Source of the DNA: Paludibacteraceae bacterium
GTDB taxonomy: Bacteria > Bacteroidota > Bacteroidia > Bacteroidales > Paludibacteraceae
NCBI GenBank assembly: GCA_017527905.1
Contig: JAFXPK010000034.1
Coordinates: 1-37,636, forward strand
DNA length: 37,636 nucleotides
Reading direction: 5' to 3'
This document shows positions 18,003 through 25,374 of this stretch, piece by piece. The position numbers and the translations under genes were made by a program. The notes under the pieces were generated by a model. The model searched no databases. It was not told the DNA's origin and worked only from the letters and a program-made list of their open reading frames with translations. The stretch's first letter is position 1. Every line of letters begins with the position of its first letter.

Positions 18003-18596
18003 TCAGAAATTAAATTGCACACCTCCGGCGAAAGTCGGAAGGCTCCATAGGTCCAACCAATCACCGGAATATTCCGCTTTCACGCCGAACACGTCCGTGA
18101 ACATCCACTTCACACCCGAATAGATGCCTAAGATACCATTAGAACCCGTAGATGAACCCGTCACGTGTGGTGTGATGAGAGCGGATTCGTAGTAATCAAG
18201 CTTTGAATGCAGAATAGAGGCACCACCCTGAAGACCGGCATAGACATCCAAATTCTTCACGAATTCCCAGTTGAAACCACAACGGGCAGCGAGTGGCATC
18301 TCCCATGATTTAGCATAAAAATCAGAATAGTAAAAGTACCCCACATAGAGGCCCAAATCGATGGCTCCGTTATCTCCGAAAGCCTTGGTATGACAGAAGC
18401 CATCCTTCAATCCCCACATGGCGTCCACCGAGAAAGTCGGTGTGCGATGATCTACCGAAAGATTGTAAGGCGGCACACCCACCATGACGCCCAAAGCGAA
18501 ATCACCCGCATTGGCGAACTGAATCTTCTCCACATTAGCGGCGCTTGCACACGTGATCGTGAACAAGGATGCGACAATAAGTAAAAATTTCTTCAT
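18003..18596 (-). CDS. Secreted beta-barrel-like protein, paralog 1 of 3
   Basis: The start ATG at 18596 gives a clean signal peptide (MKKFLLIVASLFTITCASA); the frame is open a further 27 codons upstream but those precede the promoter-proximal leader and do not look coding. The mature protein of about 178 residues opens with 'NVEKIQFANAGDFALGVMVG' and shows alternating aromatic/hydrophobic strands and a terminal phenylalanine (GGVQFNF), the usual end of an outer-membrane beta-barrel. Shared motifs with the genes at 18882 and 25375 are 'VEKIQFANAG.F.LGVM', 'DGFCHT..FGDNGAIDLG.Y.GY', 'F.WEFVKNLDVY.GLQ', 'GVKWMF' and 'VGVKAEY'. It is probably a small outer-membrane protein of unknown role. It is the most divergent of the three copies. 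Confidence 0.78.
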   Translation of the reverse strand: MKKFLLIVASLFTITCASAANVEKIQFANAGDFALGVMVGVPPYNLSVDHRTPTFSVDAMWGLKDGFCHTKAFGDNGAIDLGLYVGYFYYSDFYAKSWEMPLAARCGFNWEFVKNLDVYAGLQGGASILHSKLDYYESALITPHVTGSSTGSNGILGIYSGVKWMFTDVFGVKAEYSGDWLDLWSLPTFAGGVQFNF

Positions 18597-18657
18597 CCTA
18601 CAAATTAATTTAAAAACATTAATAACAAAAAGGGTCAAATAACCCACAAAGAATTTG

Positions 18658-18685
18658 CAAATATAAATATAAAACAAAAAACAAA
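18658..18685 (-). promoter_or_regulatory. Promoter of beta-barrel paralog 1
   Basis: On the minus strand TTTG (18682-18685) precedes TATATTTG (18658-18665), a perfect -7 match with 16 bases between the elements. It lies 62 bases upstream of the ATG. Confidence 0.55.
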
Positions 18686-18807
18686 TAACATCAATACATT
18701 GTTTTTTATCTAATAAAGCAGTTATACCCTATATATCATAACATTAACAAGAAAGGAGATCCGCAAAACATTCAAGGGCACTCGTTCATAGGAGATAGAC
18801 ACAAGCA

Positions 18808-18844
18808 AGGCTCCACCCCACCCTTGAGGATGAGATTGGAGCCT
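18808..18844 (-). terminator. Possible terminator of beta-barrel paralog 2
   Basis: A perfect 8-bp inverted repeat (AGGCTCCA at 18808-18815, TGGAGCCT at 18837-18844) with a 21-base loop lies just after the stop at 18882. The T content that follows on the minus strand is weak. A similar hairpin follows paralog 3. Confidence 0.35.
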
Positions 18845-18881
18845 CCACTCTACTTTTTCATAAAAGCCTATTATTTAACTA

Positions 18882-19529
18882 CTAGAAATTGAATTGGAAT
18901 CCGACTGATGCCATAGGGAGTTTTGGATATCTATCCGAAACAGGGAAACTGAGCATGTTACATTCCGCCTTCACGCCAAAGAACTTGGTGAACATCCACT
19001 TCACACCCAAATAATGGCATGCGATGAGGTCGATCCGTAATGTTTCACTTTCCTTTCCACCCACATGAGGCGTTTTTTTAGTGCCATAAGTGGAACACCC
19101 CAACTGGAGCCCCGCATAGACATCCAGATTCTTCACGAACTCCCAGTGGAACGCTCCACGGAAGGTCGCCGGTATCGCCCACGACGACCAAGTATACTCT
19201 CCCAAATCCTCAGTAGTCCGCGACTCTTCGTTATAAACCAGCTCACGGAAATTATACTCGTTACGCGCATAACCGACATAGACACCCAAATCGATGGCAC
19301 CGTTGTCGCCGAACTTATTCGTGTGGCAGAAACCATCCGTCAAGCCCATCATGGCATCCAAGGATACATACGGCATGCCATTATTAATACCCTCCTCGAA
19401 GAATGGGAAACCAGCCATGACACCCAAGGAGAATTTACCCGCATTGGCGAACTGAATCTTCTCCACATTCGATGCATTTGCACACATAACCGTGAACAAA
19501 GTTGCGATAATCAACAATATTTTTCTCAT
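18882..19529 (-). CDS. Secreted beta-barrel-like protein, paralog 2 of 3
   Basis: The 215-residue product starts with a signal peptide (MRKILLIIATLFTVMCANA). It then follows the family pattern with 'NVEKIQFANAGKFSLGVMAG', 'DGFCHTNKFGDNGAIDLGVYVGYAR', 'WEFVKNLDVYAGLQ', 'HYLGVKWMF' and a terminal 'VGFQFNF' ending in phenylalanine. It is closer to the copy at 25375 than to that at 18003: both share the same signal peptide beginning, the CHTNKFGDNGAID block, the YAR insertion and the HYLGVKWMF block. The upstream untranslated region is also shared, so gene and leader duplicated together. It is predicted to be an outer-membrane protein; function unknown. Its -7 element is degenerate (19587-19594), so expression may be lower. 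Confidence 0.78.
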   Translation of the reverse strand: MRKILLIIATLFTVMCANASNVEKIQFANAGKFSLGVMAGFPFFEEGINNGMPYVSLDAMMGLTDGFCHTNKFGDNGAIDLGVYVGYARNEYNFRELVYNEESRTTEDLGEYTWSSWAIPATFRGAFHWEFVKNLDVYAGLQLGCSTYGTKKTPHVGGKESETLRIDLIACHYLGVKWMFTKFFGVKAECNMLSFPVSDRYPKLPMASVGFQFNF

Positions 19530-19586
19530 CTTACTTACATTAAATAATTACTAATCCAACATGATCAAACAACTCGCTAGCGATAT

Positions 19587-19594
19587 GAAAAATA
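19587..19594 (-). promoter_or_regulatory. Degenerate -7 element of beta-barrel paralog 2
   Basis: Aligned to the homologous leader of paralog 3 (TATATTTG at 26068-26075), this copy reads TATTTTTC on the minus strand: the last G of TAnnTTTG is changed. The flanking bases (ATAGAGG on the plus strand) are conserved in both leaders. Confidence 0.4.
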
Positions 19595-19748
19595 GAGGTT
19601 AACCATCTATTGGATTTACGGATTTATGGATTTTTTATTGCATTTAGGTTAATAAATATTTATAAATAGAATTTCATCATCAAGGGTCACAAGGAAAAAA
19701 AATGCCTACACCCTCTCACCATCTCTGTGGATTGAGACAACAAGTGCA

Positions 19749-19791
19749 GCAGGTTCGAACTAGTTCCAAAATGGGACTAGTTCGAACCTGC
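19749..19791. repeat. 19-bp inverted repeat with 5-base loop
   Basis: The left arm 19749-19767 and right arm 19773-19791 are complementary over 19 positions with a single mismatch (a G-T wobble in one strand). They share a core of GGTTCGAACTAG. No T-run follows on either strand, so it does not look like a plain terminator. It marks the left edge of the restriction-modification island and could be an operator, a protein-binding site or a remnant of a mobile element end. Confidence 0.8.
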
Positions 19792-19847
19792 AAAATTTGA
19801 ACATTTGTTTTATTGGTTTATTCGATGAGTATTTAGCGGATGGGTTG

Positions 19848-19855
19848 TATATTTA
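19848..19855 (+). promoter_or_regulatory. -7 promoter element of the first island gene
   Basis: TATATTTA, one base from TAnnTTTG, lies 23 bases upstream of the ATG at 19879. The surrounding GTTGTATATTTACATA is nearly the same as at the mod-res promoter (20548-20555). Confidence 0.45.
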
Positions 19856-19878
19856 CATATAACAAAAACGAAAAAACG

Positions 19879-20022
19879 ATGGCAGATTGGCATAAAAATC
19901 AATATTCAACCATACACTCCCTTGGTTTCTTCGAAGAAATCAAGGGTCGAATCGAAGAAAATCACAACGATTTTCTCAATTCACAGCAGCAAAAGTGTAT
20001 GAACAAAGGGGAGAAACTTTGA
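19879..20022 (+). CDS. Small hypothetical protein (47 aa)
   Basis: The likely start is the ATG at 19879 (MADWHKNQYST), since the ATG at 19840 would lie upstream of the promoter element at 19848. The 47-residue product is hydrophilic with one predicted helix (SLGFFEEIKGRIEENHNDFLNSQQQ) and no signal or membrane segment. No family is recognised. It could be a small regulator, an antitoxin-like protein or the remnant of a longer gene. It is followed after 65 bases by the acidic protein gene on the same strand and is part of the restriction-modification island by position and composition. Confidence 0.45.
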   Translation: MADWHKNQYSTIHSLGFFEEIKGRIEENHNDFLNSQQQKCMNKGEKL

Positions 20023-20087
20023 GCCAACTAAAACGGACTGGATTTACATAAAACGAGCAATTATATATAACGAAAAGCAACAAAGCA

Positions 20088-20528
20088 ATGGAAAGTAAGA
20101 GAATACTTGTGAAAAATTTCTGGCCACCCTATTTTGAAACAATGTCGAGAGAATTGACGGAGGACGACCTTGGGTGGAATGAAGACAACCGTTTCGATGC
20201 CCACAGCGATGACACAAAGTTCATTTTTGATCTGTTCATCGACCATTTGGGATGGGATCTCTCTTTCTATTTCACGGAAGATGACACGTTTTACTACGTG
20301 GAAGTGATGGAAAAATCCATCTACAAAAGGAAAGGAGATCCAAAATGGGACGGGAAATACATATACGAGAGGTGTGACATTTATGCGCTGCAGTATTACG
20401 ACAGGGATGACGATGACGCCATCATATTCGATTTCGACAACGTGCAGGAGGTGTGGGACAAATTCACCCTCAACGGCCACGACATGAAATACATCATCGA
20501 GCACTCCGTTTGTTGGCTCGCCCACTAA
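20088..20528 (+). CDS. Acidic hypothetical protein of the restriction-modification island
   Basis: The 146-residue product is strongly acidic: I count about 34 D/E against 16 K/R, with clusters such as TEDDLGWNED, FTEDDTFYY and YDRDDDDAIIFDFDN. It is also rich in aromatic residues (W, Y, F). There is no signal peptide, membrane segment or catalytic motif that I can identify. The alternating hydrophobic/acidic pattern suggests an alpha/beta fold of the size of immunity proteins or small DNA-mimic anti-restriction proteins, but this is speculation from composition. It ends 19 bases before the promoter of the mod-res operon, on the same strand. Confidence 0.65.
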   Translation: MESKRILVKNFWPPYFETMSRELTEDDLGWNEDNRFDAHSDDTKFIFDLFIDHLGWDLSFYFTEDDTFYYVEVMEKSIYKRKGDPKWDGKYIYERCDIYALQYYDRDDDDAIIFDFDNVQEVWDKFTLNGHDMKYIIEHSVCWLAH

Positions 20529-20547
20529 GTAGTTGACAAAAATGTTG

Positions 20548-20555
20548 TATATTTG
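20548..20555 (+). promoter_or_regulatory. -7 promoter element of the mod-res leader RNA
   Basis: TATATTTG is a perfect TAnnTTTG in the context GTTGTATATTTGCATAG. Transcription would begin around 20560-20563 and produce an untranslated leader of about 280 bases before mod. No other promoter match was found between the attenuator and mod. Confidence 0.6.
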
Positions 20556-20561
20556 CATAGA

Positions 20562-20790
20562 CAAAAAAACTAATTTAAAGAAAACAGAGATAGTAAAATA
20601 TTAACATACTGAGCTTTACGCTCTTATTCTCGAAGTGATAAAATCTGGTAAATTTTTTCAAGTAGCGAGGGTAAGCAAGCGAAAGGTTCACGCCTATGGT
20701 GTGAACCGTTTCGTGCTTATTAGCTACGTCGGTTTACCAGAGCCATTCACTTCTAATAAGCGTCAAAACGAACGGTTCATGCTTTTTTTT
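20562..20790 (+). ncRNA. Structured leader RNA with mutually exclusive hairpins (candidate attenuator/riboswitch of mod-res)
   Basis: After a single-stranded A-rich start comes a small hairpin (GAGC 20611-20614 / GCTC 20620-20623), then two alternative structures. State 1: 20632-20638 with 20747-20753, 20644-20652 with 20733-20741 (9 bp perfect), 20662-20666 with 20723-20727, 20670-20677 with 20714-20721, 20680-20684 with 20709-20713, and 20685-20694 with 20698-20707, closed by a 3-base loop; about 44 pairs. State 2: 20715-20723 with 20753-20761 (9 bp perfect) and 20699-20714 with 20768-20782 (one bulge), followed directly by T8 at 20783-20790. State 2 is an intrinsic terminator; state 1 prevents it. 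A 60-codon GTG frame runs across the structure but its codons are constrained by pairing, so I treat it as non-coding. No known RNA family is recognised. Confidence 0.7.
20699..20790 (+). terminator. Conditional intrinsic terminator upstream of mod
   Basis: The stem 20699-20723 / 20753-20782 followed by eight T residues has the form of a Rho-independent terminator between the operon promoter and the mod gene. Its left arm is also the right arm of the larger upstream hairpin, so termination is predicted to be conditional. Confidence 0.7.
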
Positions 20791-20804
20791 GTGCTTATAT
20801 GGAA

Positions 20805-20850
20805 TGTGGGCGAATAGCATAAATCTAAATGCGAATACATTATGCCCACA
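20805..20850 (+). promoter_or_regulatory. Hairpin covering the mod start codon
   Basis: TGTGGGC (20805-20811) is perfectly complementary to GCCCACA (20844-20850). The mod ATG (20842-20844) and first codons lie in the 3' side of this stem, so translation initiation could be blocked when it forms. Confidence 0.55.
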
Positions 20851-22458
20851 CTCAATTGGATAGGAAAGGAGTCGGTGATTAACCATCATCATGATGTGCC
20901 ATTTCGGACGTTGGAACAAAAATATACGTTCGGAGAGGGAACCGACGACAACAAAATTATACACGGTGACAACCTTGAAGCCCTAAAAGCCTTGCTCCCT
21001 GAATACGAAGGGCGCATTAAGTGTATCTACATAGATCCTCCCTACAACACTGGCAATGAAAACTGGGTTTATAATGACAATGTGAACTCTCCTAAAATCC
21101 GCAAATGGTTGGGACAAGTGGTCGGCAAAGAGGCAGAAGACCTTACTCGCCACGACAAATGGCTCTGCATGATGTATCCACGCTTGAAATTGCTGCAAAA
21201 ACTATTGAGCGACGATGGGGCAATCTTTATCTCCATCGATGATAACGAACAGGCGAATTTGAAGCTGATTTGTGATGAGATTTTCGGGGCGGGGAATTTT
21301 ATAACAAGCATTCCTTGGCAATCAAGAGCTTCATTACAAAATGATACGGATTTAAGTATCAATCACGAGTATATTGTTTGTTTTGCAAAAAGCAGAAGAA
21401 AGGTAGACAGAAGATTAAAAGAAAGTAATGCCGAAAGATGGTTTGAAATAAATGAATTTGCTTTTTATCCTATTCGCATAGATAATGGAAAATTTAGCAA
21501 TCCAGACAATGACCCAAGAGGTCCTTGGAAGGCTGATCCAATGGATGCTCCACATATCAGACCTAATTTAACGTATCCAATAACAAATCCTAATACGGGA
21601 GAACAGCACCTTCCACCAAGTGGAAGGCACTGGCGAATTTTGCCAGAAAAATTCGCCAGTGCCTTGGCTGATGGACGAATTATATTCGGGAAAAACGGCA
21701 AAGGGAGACCTCAAATGAAGGTCTTTCTGAGCGAAAAACAAGATTATGGTTCTGTTCCTAATTCTTGGTTTACAGCTGAAAAATACGGAACAGCAACAAT
21801 GGGTACAAAAGAATTAGAAAAAGTATTTTCGGAAAAATATGTATTTGAAACTCCCAAACCAACTACATTGTTAGAAAATCTTTTGAGTATAACAGCAACA
21901 GCCGACTCCATCATCCTCGATTCCTTCGCAGGTTCAGGCACCACCGCCCACGCAGTCTTAAACCTCAACAAACAGGATGGAGGCAATCGCAAATTCATCC
22001 TCGTAGAGATGGAGGATTATGCCGAAAATATTACGGCGGAGCGTGTGCGGCGTGTGATAAATGGGTATGGAGAAGACAAGAATGCTGTGGAAGGAACAGG
22101 TGGTTCCTTTTCCTTCTATGAATTGGGAGAACCTGTTTTCAACGAAGATGGGTATATGAACGAGAAAATTGGAAGAGAAAAATTGTGCGAATACATTTGG
22201 TACACCGAAACCCGCACACCATACGCCACCGCCATACAACCGAACAAATACCTATTAGGCATACATCAAGACACATCGTATTATTTCTACTATGAACCTG
22301 AGAAAATAACCACGCTCAGCCACGATACGCTCAACATCATTAGCGAAAAAGCGGAAACATACGTTGTTTACGCAGATCAATGTGTTATCGACAAAGAGTG
22401 GTTGTCTGCTCATAATATCATCTTTAAGAAAATTCCACGCGACATTAGTCGTTTTTAA
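20842..22458 (+). CDS. mod: Type III restriction-modification system methylation subunit (N6-adenine DNA methyltransferase)
   Basis: The 538-residue protein is a beta-class adenine-N6 methyltransferase. The catalytic motif IV DPPYNTG is at residues 65-71 and the SAM-binding motif I (DSFAGSGTT) near residue 360, with the target-recognition region between them. This order is the one found in type III Mod proteins. Additional motifs are 'DGAIFISIDDNE' and 'KFILVEMEDYAE'. It methylates one strand of an asymmetric site and guides Res. The product is slightly shorter than typical Mod proteins. Bases 21300-21900 (about residues 155-350) are clearly more AT-rich than both flanks, which suggests exchange of the recognition domain, and carry two overlapping inverted repeats. 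It lies 12 bases before res. Confidence 0.95.
   Translation: MPTLNWIGKESVINHHHDVPFRTLEQKYTFGEGTDDNKIIHGDNLEALKALLPEYEGRIKCIYIDPPYNTGNENWVYNDNVNSPKIRKWLGQVVGKEAEDLTRHDKWLCMMYPRLKLLQKLLSDDGAIFISIDDNEQANLKLICDEIFGAGNFITSIPWQSRASLQNDTDLSINHEYIVCFAKSRRKVDRRLKESNAERWFEINEFAFYPIRIDNGKFSNPDNDPRGPWKADPMDAPHIRPNLTYPITNPNTGEQHLPPSGRHWRILPEKFASALADGRIIFGKNGKGRPQMKVFLSEKQDYGSVPNSWFTAEKYGTATMGTKELEKVFSEKYVFETPKPTTLLENLLSITATADSIILDSFAGSGTTAHAVLNLNKQDGGNRKFILVEMEDYAENITAERVRRVINGYGEDKNAVEGTGGSFSFYELGEPVFNEDGYMNEKIGREKLCEYIWYTETRTPYATAIQPNKYLLGIHQDTSYYFYYEPEKITTLSHDTLNIISEKAETYVVYADQCVIDKEWLSAHNIIFKKIPRDISRF
21609..21665. repeat. Two overlapping inverted repeats inside the mod recognition region
   Basis: Repeat 1 is CCTTCCAC (21609-21616) with GTGGAAGG (21620-21627), 8 bp perfect with a 3-base loop. 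Repeat 2 is 21624-21641 with 21648-21665, 18 bp perfect with a 6-base loop. They share 21624-21627 and so cannot both form. Both lie within coding sequence. Confidence 0.85.
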
Positions 22459-22470
22459 AATTCTAAGCAC

Positions 22471-25200
22471 ATGGAACTAAAACAATATCAACAAGATACG
22501 CTCGATGATCTTGCAGCCTATATGAGACAAGTTTCTGAGGATCAAGATTTACGCAAGGCCTATGCTAATTTTTGGATGAAAAAGGGCATTGACATCTCAA
22601 CAATCGACAATAACCGTTTCATCCATTCATACGACAATAGTACCGTTCCTGGCATTCCTCGTGTCATGTTCAAAGTACCCACAGCAGGAGGAAAAACATT
22701 CATTGCCTCAAATGCTTTGAAAGTCATTTTCGACCATCTCCCTGCTGAGCGCCCCAAGGTTGTTGCGTGGTTTGTGCCAAGTGATAGCATTCTGAAACAA
22801 ACCTATAAGAACTTAAGCGACCCAGAGCATCCGTATCGTCAACGCATCAACACACATTTCAACAACCGTGTTGTGGTAGTCGACAAAGAAACAGCATTGG
22901 CAGGAACAGGCATTCAGCCCGGTCAGATACGGGAACAGTTGACCATTTTCGTATTGAGTGTACAATCATTCGCTGCCAATAACAAAGACGGCAGACGAGT
23001 ATTTCGAGAGAACTCATCATTGGCCGATTACGCCAAAGCATTTGGGCATGGAGAACGAATAGAAGGAGCAGATGAGACATCACTCATTCAAGCCATTGCA
23101 CACCTAAACCCTGTGGTCATCATTGATGAGAGCCATAACTTCGAAGCGAAACTTCGCGTGGAAATGTTCCAACAAATCAACCCTAGTTTCATTCTCGACC
23201 TCACTGCCACACCACGAGAGAAAAGCAACATCATCAGTTTTGTGGATGCCAAGAAACTAAAAGACGCCAACATGGTGAAATTGCCCGTTGTACTATATAA
23301 CAGGGAAAGTACACAGGATGTTTTAGTGGATGCTATCCAACTGCAACGAACGTTAGAAAAGCGGGCAGTATTAATGAGAGAGAAAGGAGGCAGACACATC
23401 CGCCCCATCGTACTTTTTCAGGCACAGCCAAAAAGTGACAAGGACAATGAAACCTTTGACAAGGTGAAACAGAAACTTGTGGCGGCAGGCATCCCAGAAT
23501 CGCATATCAAAATAAAGACCGCCGAGAAAGACGAGTTGAAGGGTCTTAACCTAATGAGCGAGGAGTGCGAGGTGCGCTATATCATTACCGTCAATGCATT
23601 GAAAGAAGGCTGGGATTGTCCGTTTGCTTACGTCCTAGCCTCGCTTGCCAACAAAACTTCGCAAATTGATGTAGAGCAAATCGTAGGACGTGTATTACGC
23701 CTGCCATATACAACACGTCATTCCGACGAGTTTCTGAACATCTCATACGTGTTCACTTCTTCAAATGACTTTCGTCAAACTATAGAATCAGTCATTAAAG
23801 GACTAAATAATGCGGGCTTCTCATCAAAAGACACACGTATAGCCAGTCCAACAGAACTGGAATCATCCGAAGAATACACACAAAAGGGAAAACAAATCAA
23901 CCTTTTTGGAGAATCCGAAAAGTCTCCAGAGGCAAAAGCGGAAGAAGCAGAGAAGGGCAATGAAGAGATTGACATTGATTCCGAGAATCTAAAAAGAAGA
24001 TTAGAAGAGAGCACCCCAACTTCCGGCAAAGACAAAGAAGAGATTTCCACTAATGGGGAGAGCATTGCTTCCCAAAGCGAGAACGATGCAAACTCACACA
24101 AAAAAGATCCGATCGTCACAATTCTCGATGAAGCCCACAAGGCTAACAAACAATACGAAGAAGAGCATATGGAAGACGATGGAAGTAGCATTCCTGCAGA
24201 AGTTAAAGACAACATAATGAAATATATCATCAAAGAAGATTTTAAAGATGTGGCGGAGCAAATGGAGCTACCCATATTTGGACGAAGAGCGAATGGCAAC
24301 TCGCTTTTCCACTCTGGCGAAGAAGATATTCCACTAACAAGGACAATGTTAACTGAGGGATTCATACTTGAAAACGCAGACAAGAACATCAGTTTTGATC
24401 GATATGAACAAGAAGCGGTGCGTATCGACCTTGAGAAGCGTACAGAAGATGAATACGTACCCAAGCAATACAAGATGAACGAAGCACAACTCCATGCTGT
24501 ACGCGAATTGTTCGCAGGTTATAGTGTAAATTCCAAGCGCATTCAACTAACCCAGAAGATAGCCCAAAGACTGCACTTTGACGAAGTGAACGAACCACAT
24601 ATCAGCAACTACATAAAAAGCGCTCTTGAAGGGAAAAGTGACGAAGAACTTATGGATCTCTTCAACAAAGAATATGTAGTGGAACAAGCATTTAAAAAGA
24701 AAATCAATTCATTGGTTGCAGAGTATCAACAAAAAAACTTTAAGGCAATGCTAGATAAGGGGAAAATCATATGCTTCCCCCAATATAAAATGCCCAAATC
24801 ACTAACTCTCAGCAAAAAGGCCATTGGTTTGTCAAAAGGGCTCTTTACAGAAGAAGGAGACATGAATAATTTTGAGTATCAGGTCATTTCCGATGTGGCC
24901 AATCTCGACAACGTTTTATTTTGGCATCGCAATCCAGAGCGTGGACAAGGATTCTGCATTAACGGCTTCCTAAACCACTACCCTGATTTCATTATTCGCA
25001 CACAAAACAATCATATAGTTTTACTTGAAACCAAAGGAGACGACCGAGACAACAGCGACAGTCGAAAAAAACTGGAATTAGGCACATTGTGGGCAAACAA
25101 GGCAGGCGATACCTATCGCTACTTTATGGTATTCGACAAAACAGAATTAGACGGAGCCTATACCAAGGAGAAATTCTTAGAGATTTTGCGAGAATTGTAG
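22471..25200 (+). CDS. res: Type III restriction-modification system restriction subunit (helicase-nuclease)
   Basis: The 909-residue protein combines an SF2 helicase with a C-terminal PD-(D/E)XK endonuclease. Walker A is PTAGGKT (residues 70-76), the DEAD-type Walker B is VVIIDESHNF (about 214-223), and later helicase motifs include 'LDLTATPREKS', 'VNALKEGWDCPFAYVLASLANKTSQIDVEQIVGRVLRLP'. The nuclease shows PDFII (about 838) and LLETKGD (about 850), so both activities look intact. Between them lies a long acidic, low-complexity linker (about residues 475-560). In complex with Mod it hydrolyses ATP and cuts near two inversely oriented unmethylated sites. It follows mod by 12 bases in the same operon. 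Confidence 0.95.
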   Translation: MELKQYQQDTLDDLAAYMRQVSEDQDLRKAYANFWMKKGIDISTIDNNRFIHSYDNSTVPGIPRVMFKVPTAGGKTFIASNALKVIFDHLPAERPKVVAWFVPSDSILKQTYKNLSDPEHPYRQRINTHFNNRVVVVDKETALAGTGIQPGQIREQLTIFVLSVQSFAANNKDGRRVFRENSSLADYAKAFGHGERIEGADETSLIQAIAHLNPVVIIDESHNFEAKLRVEMFQQINPSFILDLTATPREKSNIISFVDAKKLKDANMVKLPVVLYNRESTQDVLVDAIQLQRTLEKRAVLMREKGGRHIRPIVLFQAQPKSDKDNETFDKVKQKLVAAGIPESHIKIKTAEKDELKGLNLMSEECEVRYIITVNALKEGWDCPFAYVLASLANKTSQIDVEQIVGRVLRLPYTTRHSDEFLNISYVFTSSNDFRQTIESVIKGLNNAGFSSKDTRIASPTELESSEEYTQKGKQINLFGESEKSPEAKAEEAEKGNEEIDIDSENLKRRLEESTPTSGKDKEEISTNGESIASQSENDANSHKKDPIVTILDEAHKANKQYEEEHMEDDGSSIPAEVKDNIMKYIIKEDFKDVAEQMELPIFGRRANGNSLFHSGEEDIPLTRTMLTEGFILENADKNISFDRYEQEAVRIDLEKRTEDEYVPKQYKMNEAQLHAVRELFAGYSVNSKRIQLTQKIAQRLHFDEVNEPHISNYIKSALEGKSDEELMDLFNKEYVVEQAFKKKINSLVAEYQQKNFKAMLDKGKIICFPQYKMPKSLTLSKKAIGLSKGLFTEEGDMNNFEYQVISDVANLDNVLFWHRNPERGQGFCINGFLNHYPDFIIRTQNNHIVLLETKGDDRDNSDSRKKLELGTLWANKAGDTYRYFMVFDKTELDGAYTKEKFLEILREL

Positions 25201-25303
25201 GGTATAAGATTTTGATGTCGTACCATAGACGATGTGCACAACGTCTCAACGACCAGATCAAACCCTTTGGGAAGATTGTTTTTCACGAATATGATATCAC
25301 ACA

Positions 25304-25341
25304 GGGGCCCCAACCGTCATCCTCGATGCGCTTGGAGCCCC
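25304..25341 (-). terminator. Possible terminator of beta-barrel paralog 3
   Basis: On the minus strand GGGGCTCC and GGGGCCCC (25341-25334 and 25311-25304) form an 8-bp stem with one G-U pair and a 22-base loop, shortly after the stop at 25375. It resembles the hairpin after paralog 2 (both carry TTGGAGCC on the plus strand). No good T-run follows. Confidence 0.35.
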
Positions 25342-25374
25342 ACAACTATTCTATAACAAGCTAAGGTTCAAACA

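Larger units (their letters stand above)
19530..19878. other. Intergenic region between paralog 2 and the restriction-modification island
   Basis: This 349-base stretch has no gene. It holds the leader of the leftward paralog (with the degenerate -7 element at 19587-19594), a strong inverted repeat at 19749-19791, and the promoter of the first island gene at 19848-19855. Confidence 0.6.

Noticed and set aside
19749..19791. GGTTCGAA in the palindrome as a tRNA T-arm
   Set aside because: No acceptor stem, anticodon arm or D-arm can be placed around it; the match is part of a symmetric inverted repeat.
20635..20817. 60-codon open frame starting with GTG across the mod leader
   Set aside because: It starts inside a stem of the predicted RNA, crosses both arms of the alternative hairpins and the T-run, and its product has no recognisable features. 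The pairing constraints explain the sequence better than coding.
25227..25246. Near-perfect 20-base palindrome after res as a terminator
   Set aside because: It has no loop or T-run and contains a central mismatch pair, so it cannot be called a terminator; a binding site is possible but unsupported.
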